The notes beneath the pieces were generated by a model that saw only the letters and a program-made list of their open reading frames with translations, was not told where the DNA came from and made no database searches. This document shows positions 38,382 through 47,652 of a stretch of DNA of 64,000 bases, one piece after another (position 1 is the stretch's first letter; the number at the start of each line of letters is the position of its first letter). The position numbers were made by a program, and so were the translations under genes. Source of the stretch: Bacteroidaceae bacterium (GTDB lineage: Bacteria > Bacteroidota > Bacteroidia > Bacteroidales > Bacteroidaceae); the NCBI GenBank assembly GCA_017469925.1, contig JAFUFK010000016.1, positions 1-64,000 on the forward strand, in the 5' to 3' direction.

Positions 38382-40944
38382 AAACCTTCCAGTCTATCTC
38401 GACGGGATTATTGCGCATTTCCACGATAAGGGGCAGTCGCAGGTCGTCGCGAACCCACATCTCGGCGCCTTCGTCCGTGTCGGTGAGGTGCAACAGTCCG
38501 TCGGCCGCGTCGCGAAGTTGCCAGTGGGTGTTGCAGAAACGGCATTGACCTTTCTTGCGCAGGCTGAGCAATGCCTTCTGGGGGAGCAGGGCGAAAAGTT
38601 CGGAGTTGGGCAATGTCGTGTGCCTTCCGTCGAGCGGTTGTTCGTAGGAGAGGCGCTTGGCGTGGCGGCGGGCCCGAGGTGTCATGGTGTAACTGCCGGT
38701 CCATAGGCGCAGGTTGCGCTCGATGCTCCAAAGGAGGGTGAGTGAGTCGCCATGCTCCTCGAAATCGACCCGGAAGCGGCGCGTCTGGCCGTGGAGCGAA
38801 TAGGTGAATAGGTATCGCCCAGGCGCAAGAGAACTTAAGTCTTCCGGCTCTCGGGCCTTTGCCTTATGCTCGTAAGGCTTAAGACTTGGCACAATAAGTA
38901 TTCCGCCCTCCTGTAGTTGCCGATGGCTGATGCGCCAGTCGGGTAGGGGCGTGCCGTTGAGCGTGGGCGTTTCTATTGTATCATCCGCCTTGCAGACAAA
39001 CTTGCCGAAAGTCCATTCTTTGATGAGTGGCGAGTGGACGAGATACTGGTCGGTTCCGGCCAGGGGATAGAGCCCGATGAGGTGGAAGGCGAGCCATGAG
39101 GACATGGCGCCGCTGTCGTCGTTGCCCGGCAGACCCGCAGGGGTGTCGTTGAAGTGGCGGGTGACAATGTCGCGAATGCGCTGGCTGGAGCGTTGGGGCT
39201 TGCCCAGCCAGTGATAGAGGCAGGGGGTGAGGAACGACGGTTCGTTGGCCACGTTGTAGTAGCCGTGTAGGAAGAAGGTGTCGAGACGGGCCTCGAATGC
39301 CTCGGGGCCACCGCAACGCTCGATGAGGGCGGGGATGTCGTGGGGCAGGCTGAAGGAGTACTCCCACGACGAGGCTTCATACATGAAGCAGTCCCACCAC
39401 TTGCAGTACCACGGACCTTCGTAACTGGTATCGGGCGTGTAGCGGAAGGTCAGCGGCTGGCGACGGCTATGTCCGAAGGGAACCTTGTCGAGCCATCGGC
39501 CCCGGGCATCGCGCGGCATGATGAATCCGCGGGCCCCGTCGTGCTTGTAGTCCGAGCGCCAAAGGTTTTGCCAGCGCATGCTTTGCTGCATGTACTGCTG
39601 GTAGAGACTGTCGCGCCCCAGGTGCTTTGCCACCTGAGCAATGGCCCAATCGCAAAACGAATACTCGACGGTGCGGTTGCCGGCGCGGGCCGTACCGTAG
39701 GGGATGTAGCCCAAAGTGTTGTACTCATGGAGTCCGCCACGCCCCTCGGCTTCGTCGTCAGCAGGGGGCACGGTGGCATCCTTCAGCATGGCCTCCAAGG
39801 CCAGTTCGTAGTCGAGCGTAAGTCCCTTGGCAAGGGCGTCGGCCATGACAATCTCTCCATTGCTTCCGCCCTGCGTGCGGCCGTTGGAGTTGCCGCTGCG
39901 GGCATCGGGCATATAGCCTTCGCGCTGGTAGATGGTGAGCAGGGAGCGGGCCATGTCGGTGGCTCGCTCGGGAGAGAGCAGGGTAAGCAGGGGAGTGCTG
40001 GTGCGATAGGTGTCCCAGATGGCATAATAGTCGTCGTAGGTACCGTCTTCGCGGGTAGTGGGCATCAGACAGGTGTGGTACAGCCCTGTGTAGAACATGC
40101 GTCGCAGGTCGTCGGGCGTATCCTCGGCAAGTCGGAAGGGGGAGAGCAGTTGCTCCCATTCGTTGAGACACTCTTGGTGGACGGCATTGAAACTCTTGCG
40201 CTCAAGGTTGGAATGAGCCTGCCGGGCACTGATATACGAAATGCCGACCCGCATCTCCACGTCGTTCCGCTGGCACTGGATGTTCATCGACTGCCCGCGC
40301 CTATACGCCAGTTCCTCAATCGGGCTATTAAATTCCGCATAAAAGAATACGGTATAAGGACCGCCGTTGTTCCATCCGCCACTTATGGTCTGACTTCCGG
40401 CCACGGCATTGTCGTTCACGCGATATATCTCGGCCCCCTCGAATTGTTGCGCCTCGCGTGCCTTGGGCACAGGGTTGCGGCCGAGGAAGTGGGTGAGGTC
40501 GAAGCGGAATGTGGGCGCAACGGTGTCGGGAAAGGTGATGCGATAACTCGAATAGAGGCGCGAGGCCGTGATTTCAGTCTTTATGCCCGTCTCTTCGTAG
40601 GTGCAGGCGTATCGGCCGAGCGCTATCTCCTCATTCCTCCGGTGTTGGGGCTCAAGACCGGGCTGAATGAGGATGTTGCCGTATTTCGGTCCGCCACCGG
40701 TGCCACTGACGTGGGTCTGTGAAAAACCGCTTACCAGGGCGGGCATGGGGGCCCAGCCGGCGTTGTTCCCCGTTCCGCAGTCTGGTCCGGGCTTAGCCAT
40801 ACCGAAAGGCACGCAGGGACCTACGTAGGTGCGTCCGAGCCCTTCGCTGCCGATGCGCGGGTCGATGTGTTGTCCGACCTGGGCGGACAATATATTGAGA
40901 AAATGAGGGAATGAGAAAATGAGTATTAGGGCAATCCGCTTCAT
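38362..40944 (-). CDS. GH92 alpha-mannosidase
   Basis: An 860-aa secreted exo-alpha-mannosidase with a signal peptide ending near LSAQ-VG. Family GH92 blocks are clear: NPFVGTGG-type start (here DPRIGSEGLGRTYVGPCVPFG), HVSGTGGGPKYGN, EYSFCDWAIAQ and GNDDSGAMSSWLAFHLIGLYPL. GH92 enzymes are calcium-dependent and trim alpha-mannose from N-glycans. The ATG at 40944 is chosen because the signal peptide begins there. It follows susD after 75 bp that include a hairpin. Its final residues (about SFDAH) and stop fall in a 22-bp repeat array. Confidence 0.93.
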   Translation of the reverse strand: MKRIALILIFSFPHFLNILSAQVGQHIDPRIGSEGLGRTYVGPCVPFGMAKPGPDCGTGNNAGWAPMPALVSGFSQTHVSGTGGGPKYGNILIQPGLEPQHRRNEEIALGRYACTYEETGIKTEITASRLYSSYRITFPDTVAPTFRFDLTHFLGRNPVPKAREAQQFEGAEIYRVNDNAVAGSQTISGGWNNGGPYTVFFYAEFNSPIEELAYRRGQSMNIQCQRNDVEMRVGISYISARQAHSNLERKSFNAVHQECLNEWEQLLSPFRLAEDTPDDLRRMFYTGLYHTCLMPTTREDGTYDDYYAIWDTYRTSTPLLTLLSPERATDMARSLLTIYQREGYMPDARSGNSNGRTQGGSNGEIVMADALAKGLTLDYELALEAMLKDATVPPADDEAEGRGGLHEYNTLGYIPYGTARAGNRTVEYSFCDWAIAQVAKHLGRDSLYQQYMQQSMRWQNLWRSDYKHDGARGFIMPRDARGRWLDKVPFGHSRRQPLTFRYTPDTSYEGPWYCKWWDCFMYEASSWEYSFSLPHDIPALIERCGGPEAFEARLDTFFLHGYYNVANEPSFLTPCLYHWLGKPQRSSQRIRDIVTRHFNDTPAGLPGNDDSGAMSSWLAFHLIGLYPLAGTDQYLVHSPLIKEWTFGKFVCKADDTIETPTLNGTPLPDWRISHRQLQEGGILIVPSLKPYEHKAKAREPEDLSSLAPGRYLFTYSLHGQTRRFRVDFEEHGDSLTLLWSIERNLRLWTGSYTMTPRARRHAKRLSYEQPLDGRHTTLPNSELFALLPQKALLSLRKKGQCRFCNTHWQLRDAADGLLHLTDTDEGAEMWVRDDLRLPLIVEMRNNPVEIDWKVSSFDAH

Positions 40945-40957
40945 GTGAAAGAAAAGG

Positions 40958-40987
40958 GGCGTGGAGGCCACTCGAGCACTCCACGCC
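40958..40987 (-). terminator. intercistronic hairpin between susD and GH92
   Basis: Nine-bp perfect stem (40958-40966 with 40979-40987), loop containing CTCGAG, followed on the minus strand by CCTTTTCTTT. It could partly terminate transcription after susD, lowering enzyme expression relative to susCD. Confidence 0.6.
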
Positions 40988-41019
40988 TCTCCGGGTTTAG
41001 TTAGTTAAAAAGGTGTTTC

Positions 41020-42666
41020 TTAATAACCGGGATTCTGCTTCCAGTTGGTATTCACGTTCAGCACGTCGATGGACAGCGGCCACAGACGCATGCGCGGGTC
41101 GTTGCTGCCAAACTGAGTCTTGAAGCCCCAAGGACGCTCGAAGTGGCCGAAACGAATCAAGTCGTTGCGACGCCAGTGCTCGTCGAGGAACTCACGACCG
41201 CGCTCGTCTTCAATATCCTGCAATGTCGGAGCAGCAGCCAGGGTGGGAGCACCTGCATAGCTGCGAATCTGGTTGAAGAGGCTCTGGGGCGTGTCGCCAT
41301 TGGTGGCTGCACCACCGCGTACGATAGCTTCAGCCTTCATCAGCAGAACGTCGGCAAAGCGGAAGATGGGCACGTCGTTCGACTGGTTACGTCCGTTGTT
41401 GTTGTAGTCGGTAATGTTGGGGAAGAACTTAATGCTCTTATAGCCTTGGCACCAACCCGTCATGTCTGCACCAGTGTTCAGGTGGTTGTCCTGATCCTTC
41501 AGGGTAATGCTGCGAGTGAAGGTTACAGGCTGGTCGTTGTAGGTGTTGCGCACATTGGTCTTCTCACCCGTGTATGCATCATACTGATAAACGTCGAAGG
41601 TCTCGGCATTGCCATCACCTACGATACAGTCGTTACGACGGTCGCCAGGCAGGTTGAACAGAGCTGCATACTCAGGAGTCAGTGCGAAGTTGCCACCGAC
41701 GGACTTCGTCATTTCGATGCTGTACAGACCGTTGTTGTTCTGGCCACGACGCCATGTGCGGAAGCGGGCATAGGTCATACCCTGAATGCTGACTGCATCG
41801 AACGGCATGGCATAGATGAAGTCCTTAATCTGAGGACCATTATTGTAGAAGAACTTCATCTTAAAGTCGCTCTTACCTCCCAGATTGGGATTCTCATCAC
41901 CACCAGCCAAGGCAAACTTGCCGCTCTCAATCAGACGGTCACAGGCTGCAATGCAATCATCCAGTTTCTCGTTTGTGCCGTAGGCCCAGGCTGCGTCTGT
42001 TACGTCCTTCGTGTAAACAGGCCAGTTGATGTAGAGCTTTGCCAGCAGGGCATCCACCATCCAGCGGGTAGGAGTGCCATAGGTGGTCTCGCTAACCTCG
42101 TCGGGCATGCGGTCGCGGACTGCCAGCAGTTCATCTTCAATCCACTTGGCCACATCGGCACGAGGTGCACGGTCGGCAGCTTCGTCGTCGTTCAGTATGC
42201 GATCGAGGATTGGCGTGTCGCCCCAGTGGTCCATGAGCAGGAAGGTGTAGAAAGCACGTGCAGCACGTAGTTGTGGCTCGTAACGAGGATCATTTCCTAC
42301 GTCCTTCAGGATGGTATTACATTTGGTGATACCCGACAAAATGTCGTTATAGACATTCAGCATGTTCTTACAGTTGTCGTAGTCGATGGTGTGTAACGAG
42401 AAGTTGGCACAGTCGCCGTTGTTGTAGTAGTCTCCGTCGAAGCTGACACCCGTGTACTCGTCAGAGTTCATCGAGTTTCCTTCGTCGAATCGACGACCCA
42501 GGGCACCGCGGAAAGCAAAGAAGGCATCGGCCGTATTTACCTGGATTTCAATATCCTCTGGCTGGGGATATTCCTCGTAGTAAGGCTTCATATCCACGTC
42601 CAGGTCGGTGCAGCTGACAGCCAGCAGGGCTATCAGTGCGGCAGACATAAAATATCTTGTTTTCAT
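41020..42666 (-). CDS. SusD-family glycan-binding lipoprotein
   Basis: A 548-aa RagB/SusD protein. The signal peptide ends in a lipobox (ALLAVSC), so it is a surface-exposed lipoprotein. It carries the TPR-like helices of the family (LRAARAFYTFLLMDHWGDTPI) and the typical C-terminal block RGREFLDEHWRRNDLIRFGHF. It should form a lid over the SusC channel and bind the glycan. The gene lies 20 bp downstream of the susC homolog. Ligand is inferred from neighbours to be a host N-glycan or glycosaminoglycan-like oligosaccharide. Confidence 0.95.
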   Translation of the reverse strand: MKTRYFMSAALIALLAVSCTDLDVDMKPYYEEYPQPEDIEIQVNTADAFFAFRGALGRRFDEGNSMNSDEYTGVSFDGDYYNNGDCANFSLHTIDYDNCKNMLNVYNDILSGITKCNTILKDVGNDPRYEPQLRAARAFYTFLLMDHWGDTPILDRILNDDEAADRAPRADVAKWIEDELLAVRDRMPDEVSETTYGTPTRWMVDALLAKLYINWPVYTKDVTDAAWAYGTNEKLDDCIAACDRLIESGKFALAGGDENPNLGGKSDFKMKFFYNNGPQIKDFIYAMPFDAVSIQGMTYARFRTWRRGQNNNGLYSIEMTKSVGGNFALTPEYAALFNLPGDRRNDCIVGDGNAETFDVYQYDAYTGEKTNVRNTYNDQPVTFTRSITLKDQDNHLNTGADMTGWCQGYKSIKFFPNITDYNNNGRNQSNDVPIFRFADVLLMKAEAIVRGGAATNGDTPQSLFNQIRSYAGAPTLAAAPTLQDIEDERGREFLDEHWRRNDLIRFGHFERPWGFKTQFGSNDPRMRLWPLSIDVLNVNTNWKQNPGY

Positions 42667-42686
42667 ATTGATTATCGGTTAATGGT

Positions 42687-45600
42687 TTAGAAGTTGATAT
42701 TAACACCGAACAGATAGGTACGTGTGCGGGGATAGGTGCTCTGGCGCCAGTCGATGCCGGGCTGCAAGCCTCCGAGGCTGATTTCGGGGTCGCAACCATT
42801 GTAACCCGTGATGGTGAATACGTTGTTTACGGTAGCGTAAAGGCGCAGGTTCTGAATCCAGTCGCCCAGACGGCCAAAGTCGTAGCCCAGTGTCAGAGTC
42901 GACAGACGCAGGTAGTTGCCCTTCTCCAAGTAACGGGTCGAAGGATATTGTGAATTGGTATCGTTGATGCGAGTGGGGTTCTCGAGAACCTGTTCGTACA
43001 GCGAAACCAGTCCGTTCTTACCGTTCTTCACGTTGGTCATGTTGCTATAGTAGGCTTCCTTGGCATTGAAAATCTTGTTGCCGCCTACGCCTTGGAAGAA
43101 TGCGCTCAACGACCATTTCTTCCATGTCAGTGTGTTGCTCCAGCTGAAGGTAACCTTTGGCTGAGCGCTGCCAGCTTTGCGGTAGTCGCCTTCGTTGGGG
43201 CTTGTGGTCGTGCCTACCAATACACCATTCTCGTAATGGTTAAAGATAGAAACTCCATTCTCATTATATCCAGCAAATTCAGGCAGATAGAACTGTCCGA
43301 TGGGGCAGCCTTCCATGATGCGCTGTACGGTAGAGTTCGTTACACCACCGATGTCGGTATTACCTTCACGGATATAGTTGACGGAGAACTCACCATTGGA
43401 AATCTTCTCAACCTTGTTCTTGTTGTGAGACAGGGTGAAGGTGGTGTTCCACTGGAACTCGCGACCCTGTACGGGGATGGCGTTGATGGTCAGTTCGACA
43501 CCCTTGTTGCTGATTTCACCCACGTTGGCAGGCATTGTTCCGCCGTAGGGGTATTTGCTGCCGCTGACGGCATACCAGTGGATCAGGTCCTTCGTGCGCT
43601 TGATGTAGTACTCCAGCGTACCGCCTAAGCGACCGCCCAGGAATTCTGCGTCAAGACCTACGTTGAACATGCCGGTGCGCTCCCACTTCAGGTTGGGGTT
43701 GGCATTGGTTCCGGTCAGGGTGGGGTAGTACCACGTAGCACCGTTCAGGATACCGGCGATGGGGCTTCCGGCGCGAGTGTAGATGTGGCGTGCGTCGTAA
43801 GCACCAAATCCCAGAGAGTTACCGCTGACACCATAGCCGATGCGGAACTTCAGGTCGTCGAATACGTTCTGGTTCTGCATAAACTTCTCTTCGCTGATGC
43901 GCCATGCTGCCGAGAACGAGGGGAAGGTACCCCAACGGTTGTCGGTACCGAAGGCCGAGCTGCCGTCGCGACGGATGGTGGCCTGGAACATGTAGCGGTT
44001 GTCGTAAGAGTAGTTGGCACGGGCGTAGAAGCTAATCATACGCAGCACGCTCAGCAGACTGCTCGTGACGCCTCCGTTGTTGGGGACGGGGTTGTTCAGG
44101 CTGGCAGCCATAGCCACGTCGTAATACTTCAGGTCGTCGTTGTAGAAGTTGTAGGTCGAAACGCCAAAGCCGTCGCTGTGGTCCTGCTGCTCCCAGCTGT
44201 AACCAGCCATCAGGGCCAGTTTGTGAACCTCGTTCCAGGTGTGGCCATAGTTGGCATAGATTTCCATCTGCTTGTCGATGTCGCTGACGGTGCTACGGCT
44301 TGCGCGTCCGTGGTCGGACTTGAAGATTTGCGACTTTGTGGAGTTGTAGTTGTTGTAGTTCCACTGCTTGTTCTGGTAGCTGAAGTTCATGTTCAGGTCC
44401 AGTCCCTCAATGATGTGGGCGGTCAGTTTGCCAACGCCCTGCAACATTCTCTCATTCGTGTTGTAACGGTCCTCGTTGATGATGCTCAGGGGGTTGTAGT
44501 TCTGTGAGATACTGAGGTTCTCATACCAAGAGCCGTCGGCATTGCGAACGGGCACCAGGGGATTGAAGTAGTACATGGCGTCGATGGCATCCATACCACT
44601 TACGGAATTGCCACCGCCGATAGCCTGATTGCTATGGTTGTTCTTCACACTTCCGTTCAGGCTGATGGAGAGGTCAACGTGGTCTTTCAGGATAGAGGTC
44701 TGCAGGAAGGTGCGAGCCGTCACGTGGTTCATGTCAGAGCCGCGAACTACACCGTCCTTGTCCAGATAACTCAAGCTGGCGCTGTAAGCCGTCTTGTTGT
44801 GACCGCCATTGATGCTGATGTTGTGGCTGTGGGTAAAGGCGGCACGGAGGCCTTCCTTCTGCCAGTCGGTGTTGGCGGGGTTGTTAACGTCATAATAGTT
44901 CGATAAGTCGTAGTTGGCACGCTTGGCAAAGTCGAGCAGCTGTGTGCCATCCATCATGTCGAGGGTCTTCATGGCCTTGTCAGCAGCAACGTAACCAGAG
45001 TAGGTCACGCTGGTGCGGCCCGACTTCGAACCCTTCTTGGTGGTGACGATGATGACACCGTTGGCGGCCTTCGAACCGTAGATGGCGGTGGCGGATGCGT
45101 CGCGCAGTACGTCGATGCTCTCGATGTCCTCGGGAGCAACAAGGCTAAGGCTTACGCCGGGAACTCCGTCCACTACGTAGTAGGGTTCCATGGCAACGCC
45201 CTCGCGCAGTGATGATGCACCACGCAGTGAGATGCTGGCCGCACCGTTAGGGTCACTGGTATTGGTAATAACCAAGCCGGGCACCTTACCCTGCAACATC
45301 TGCTCGGGGCTGGTGACTACGGCAATGTCCATGTCCTGAGGACGGAGGGACGTGATGGAGGAAGCCACCTCCTTGCGAGCCAGGCTACCATAACCGATAA
45401 CGACCACGTCGTTCAGTGTCTTGGCATCCTCGTTCAGCATGATGTTCATGGGCTTGCCGTCAACGACAACGGTCTTGTTGGTAAAGCCTACGAAACTGAA
45501 GACAAGGGTCTGGCCCTTGTTGGCACGGATAGAGAACTTTCCGTTGGCATCGGTCATGGCCGTGGTGTTGGTGCCCTTGACCTGTACCTTCGTACCGGCG

Positions 45601-45737
45601 AGCGGTTCACCCAAATCGTCCTTAACGACACCTGTCACAGTTGATTGCGCCAGGGCAACAACTGAGTTCACGAAAAGGAAGGCGAGCAACAGGGCCCATC
45701 GTGCCATCCCTTTTCGGGCTTGCTTAGTGTTAGTCAT
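42687..45737 (-). CDS. SusC-family TonB-dependent outer-membrane transporter
   Basis: A 1,016-aa SusC/RagA protein. It has a signal peptide ending ALAQ-ST and a carboxypeptidase-regulatory-like N-terminal domain (TVTGVVKDDLGEPLAGTKVQ). The TonB box is in LNDVVVIGYG, the plug domain has VDGVPGVSLSLVAPEDIESI, and a 22-strand barrel ends RTYLFGVNINF. It imports oligosaccharides with energy from TonB. It is first in the locus, with a complete promoter match at 45779-45810; a sialidase gene diverges upstream. Confidence 0.96.
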   Translation of the reverse strand: MTNTKQARKGMARWALLLAFLFVNSVVALAQSTVTGVVKDDLGEPLAGTKVQVKGTNTTAMTDANGKFSIRANKGQTLVFSFVGFTNKTVVVDGKPMNIMLNEDAKTLNDVVVIGYGSLARKEVASSITSLRPQDMDIAVVTSPEQMLQGKVPGLVITNTSDPNGAASISLRGASSLREGVAMEPYYVVDGVPGVSLSLVAPEDIESIDVLRDASATAIYGSKAANGVIIVTTKKGSKSGRTSVTYSGYVAADKAMKTLDMMDGTQLLDFAKRANYDLSNYYDVNNPANTDWQKEGLRAAFTHSHNISINGGHNKTAYSASLSYLDKDGVVRGSDMNHVTARTFLQTSILKDHVDLSISLNGSVKNNHSNQAIGGGNSVSGMDAIDAMYYFNPLVPVRNADGSWYENLSISQNYNPLSIINEDRYNTNERMLQGVGKLTAHIIEGLDLNMNFSYQNKQWNYNNYNSTKSQIFKSDHGRASRSTVSDIDKQMEIYANYGHTWNEVHKLALMAGYSWEQQDHSDGFGVSTYNFYNDDLKYYDVAMAASLNNPVPNNGGVTSSLLSVLRMISFYARANYSYDNRYMFQATIRRDGSSAFGTDNRWGTFPSFSAAWRISEEKFMQNQNVFDDLKFRIGYGVSGNSLGFGAYDARHIYTRAGSPIAGILNGATWYYPTLTGTNANPNLKWERTGMFNVGLDAEFLGGRLGGTLEYYIKRTKDLIHWYAVSGSKYPYGGTMPANVGEISNKGVELTINAIPVQGREFQWNTTFTLSHNKNKVEKISNGEFSVNYIREGNTDIGGVTNSTVQRIMEGCPIGQFYLPEFAGYNENGVSIFNHYENGVLVGTTTSPNEGDYRKAGSAQPKVTFSWSNTLTWKKWSLSAFFQGVGGNKIFNAKEAYYSNMTNVKNGKNGLVSLYEQVLENPTRINDTNSQYPSTRYLEKGNYLRLSTLTLGYDFGRLGDWIQNLRLYATVNNVFTITGYNGCDPEISLGGLQPGIDWRQSTYPRTRTYLFGVNINF

Positions 45738-45778
45738 AGTTTTTGTTTAAGTGTTAATAAAAAGTGTTATAAACGATG

Positions 45779-45810
45779 CAAATTTATGTTTTATTAAGAA
45801 TTTGTCCAAA
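45779..45810 (-). promoter_or_regulatory. promoter of the susCD-GH92-GH89 locus
   Basis: TTTG (45807-45810), 20 bases, TAAATTTG (45779-45786) on the minus strand: full consensus, 42 bases before the susC ATG. Confidence 0.8.
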
Positions 45811-45830
45811 TATTTTTACACTTTTTTTCG

Positions 45831-45838
45831 TATCTTTG
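45831..45838 (+). promoter_or_regulatory. -7 box of the sialidase gene
   Basis: TATCTTTG, 23 bases before the ATG at 45862; a T-rich stretch replaces a clear TTTG. It is divergent from the susC promoter, whose TTTG lies about 20 bases away. Confidence 0.6.
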
Positions 45839-45861
45839 CCGCATAATCAATATCAAGTGCC

Positions 45862-47124
45862 ATGAAAATCGTTGGAAGGTTTCTTTTTTTAGCATTTTTG
45901 CTCTCGCAAACGGCTTTTCTGAGGGCTCAGTATGAAATATTTACAACTCCCACGAAGGAGGCCATCCCCTATCGCATACCGGCCATCGCGACGACGCGCT
46001 CGGGCGACCTCGTGGCCGTGAGCGATTATCGGTATTGTCGTTTCGACATCGGGGCAGGCCGTATCGACCTGCACTTCCGGCGCTCTCACGACGGAGGACT
46101 GACGTGGGGCGACGTCTATGTCCCTCCGACGATGCAGGGCGACGGCGACCTGACGCCTGGCCACCAGGAGGCTGGATATGGCGACGTGGCATTGGTGGCC
46201 GACCGCAAGTCGAAGCGCATGCTTGTGCTCTGCTGTTCGGGCGGACCCCTGTTTGGCCAAAGCACCGAGGCGCGCCACCAGGGCATGGCCCGCTTCTATT
46301 CGGAGGACGGCGGACTGACGTGGGGCAAGCCCGAGTACATCGGCGAGGAGACCATCTACCAGCCTCTGGCCCAGGGCAAGTACGGACCCATCCGGGCATG
46401 GTTCGTCGGCAGCGGACGCATCCTTCAGAGCCGTACCGTCAGGGTGGGGCGCTATTACCGCCTCTACTGTGCGGGCGTCTCGCGCAACGCTGGGGGCAAT
46501 GCCAACTGGGTCATCTACAGCGACGACTTCGGCCAGACGTGGAACGTATTGGGCGGATGCGACGCTTCGCCCGTGCCTGGTGGCGACGAGCCTAAGTGTG
46601 AGGAGTTGCCCGACGGCCGCCTGCTGCTCAGTTCGCGTGCCTGGGGCGGGCGCTACTACAACATCTTCACGTTCACCAACGCGAAGCGTGCCGAGGGCTC
46701 GTGGGACACGGCCGCCTTCAGCGGCAAGGACAACGATGGCGTCTGGGCCGAGCAGAACTCGTGTAACGGCGAGGTGATGGTGCTGCCCGTAACGCGCGTG
46801 CGCGATAATAAGAAGATGTATCTGCTCCTGCAAAGTCTGCCTTTCGGGCCCGGCCGCTCGAATGTGGGCATATACTACAAGGAACTGGCCCAGCCCTCCG
46901 ACTATGCTACACCGAAGGACGTGGCTCGCGACTGGACGGGCCGCTACCAGGTCTCCACGCTGGGCTCGGCCTACAGCACGATGACCCTCCAGCGCAACCG
47001 CACGCTGGGCTTCTTCTACGAGGAGGAGACCCATTGCGGTACGCAGGGTGGGGGGTACACGATGGTGTATCGCAACCTCTCCATCGAGCAGATTACCGAG
47101 GGCCGCTATCGTCCTCGTAAGTGA
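45862..47124 (+). CDS. secreted sialidase (GH33)
   Basis: A 420-aa exo-alpha-sialidase with a signal peptide (cleavage near LRAQ-YE). It has the RIP motif (YRIPAI, residues ~37-42) and three Asp boxes: RSHDGGLTWGD, YSEDGGLTWGK and YSDDFGQTWNV. A later arginine-containing repeat (EEETHCG then GGYTMVYRNLS) closes the six-bladed propeller. It removes terminal sialic acid from host glycans, opening them to the neighbouring mannosidase and hexosaminidase. It is transcribed away from the susC locus from a shared intergenic region, so the two may be co-regulated. Confidence 0.94.
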   Translation: MKIVGRFLFLAFLLSQTAFLRAQYEIFTTPTKEAIPYRIPAIATTRSGDLVAVSDYRYCRFDIGAGRIDLHFRRSHDGGLTWGDVYVPPTMQGDGDLTPGHQEAGYGDVALVADRKSKRMLVLCCSGGPLFGQSTEARHQGMARFYSEDGGLTWGKPEYIGEETIYQPLAQGKYGPIRAWFVGSGRILQSRTVRVGRYYRLYCAGVSRNAGGNANWVIYSDDFGQTWNVLGGCDASPVPGGDEPKCEELPDGRLLLSSRAWGGRYYNIFTFTNAKRAEGSWDTAAFSGKDNDGVWAEQNSCNGEVMVLPVTRVRDNKKMYLLLQSLPFGPGRSNVGIYYKELAQPSDYATPKDVARDWTGRYQVSTLGSAYSTMTLQRNRTLGFFYEEETHCGTQGGGYTMVYRNLSIEQITEGRYRPRK

Positions 47125-47159
47125 GAAGTTCTCCCTCTCTTGTAAAGATTTATTACGAC

Positions 47160-47194
47160 CCTTCGGCGGGCGGTCTGGAACCTGCGGCCGAAGG
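47160..47194. terminator. hairpin downstream of the sialidase gene
   Basis: CCTTCGGC (47160-47167) pairs with GCCGAAGG (47187-47194) around a 19-nt loop; no T run follows, so terminator function is uncertain. It abuts the 22-bp array at 47194. Confidence 0.4.
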
Positions 47195-47281
47195 TTATGT
47201 TAACTTGTCGCCATAGATAATATTAACTCATCGCCACAAGTTAACATAACTAATGGGCGTAGGTTAACATAACTTCCGGCG
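47194..47281. repeat. 22-bp tandem array 4
   Basis: Four units of exactly 22 bp start at 47194, 47216, 47238 and 47260. Each contains GTTAAC-, ATTAAC- or ACATAAC-type cores and a CGCC/GGCG near the end; the first two units are roughly inverted relative to the last two (TTATGTTAAC versus GTTAACATAAC). The array lies about 70 bp after the sialidase gene. The rest of 47282-47475 holds no recognised gene. Confidence 0.82.
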
Positions 47282-47475
47282 GCAACTTCCAGAGGGTGAG
47301 CCAAGGATTTGCTTTCGTGCTGAAATTCAGTGCGTTGACCTCCCGTCGCCTTGCTGGGCCGTTTTCCCTCGCCGGCTGGGTCGCGGGGTGGCCCGGTCCT
47401 TGGCGTTTTGTATATATCTTTTACCTGCGGCGGCGGGCAATCTCGCGTATGCGTGCGAAAAAAGAGATGAAAACC

Positions 47476-47507
47476 TTTGGTCAGTTTCGCAAAAAGTTGT
47501 ACCTTTG
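47476..47507 (+). promoter_or_regulatory. promoter of the rplM-rpsI ribosomal operon
   Basis: TTTG (47476-47479), 20 bases, TACCTTTG (47500-47507): full consensus, giving a leader of about 140 nt before rplM. Confidence 0.82.
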
Positions 47508-47513
47508 CACGCC

Positions 47514-47652
47514 GATTATTATCAGGGGTGTCCCTTAGACCCCCCAAATCTGTGTGTGAATAGCCCGTTACCATTGGCCTGGGCGGGCGGTTCGTGAATC
47601 GCAGATGAGAAAGAACAGAAAGTTAAACGTAGTAACGAACAAACAACAAAAA
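47514..47652 (+). promoter_or_regulatory. possible ribosomal-protein leader of rplM
   Basis: A ~140-nt untranslated leader with short complementary blocks (AGGGGTGTCCCTTAGACCCC and GGCCTGGGCGGGCGG). Its length and position suggest autoregulation by L13 or S9, as ribosomal operons often have. I cannot match it to a named leader by eye. Confidence 0.35.
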
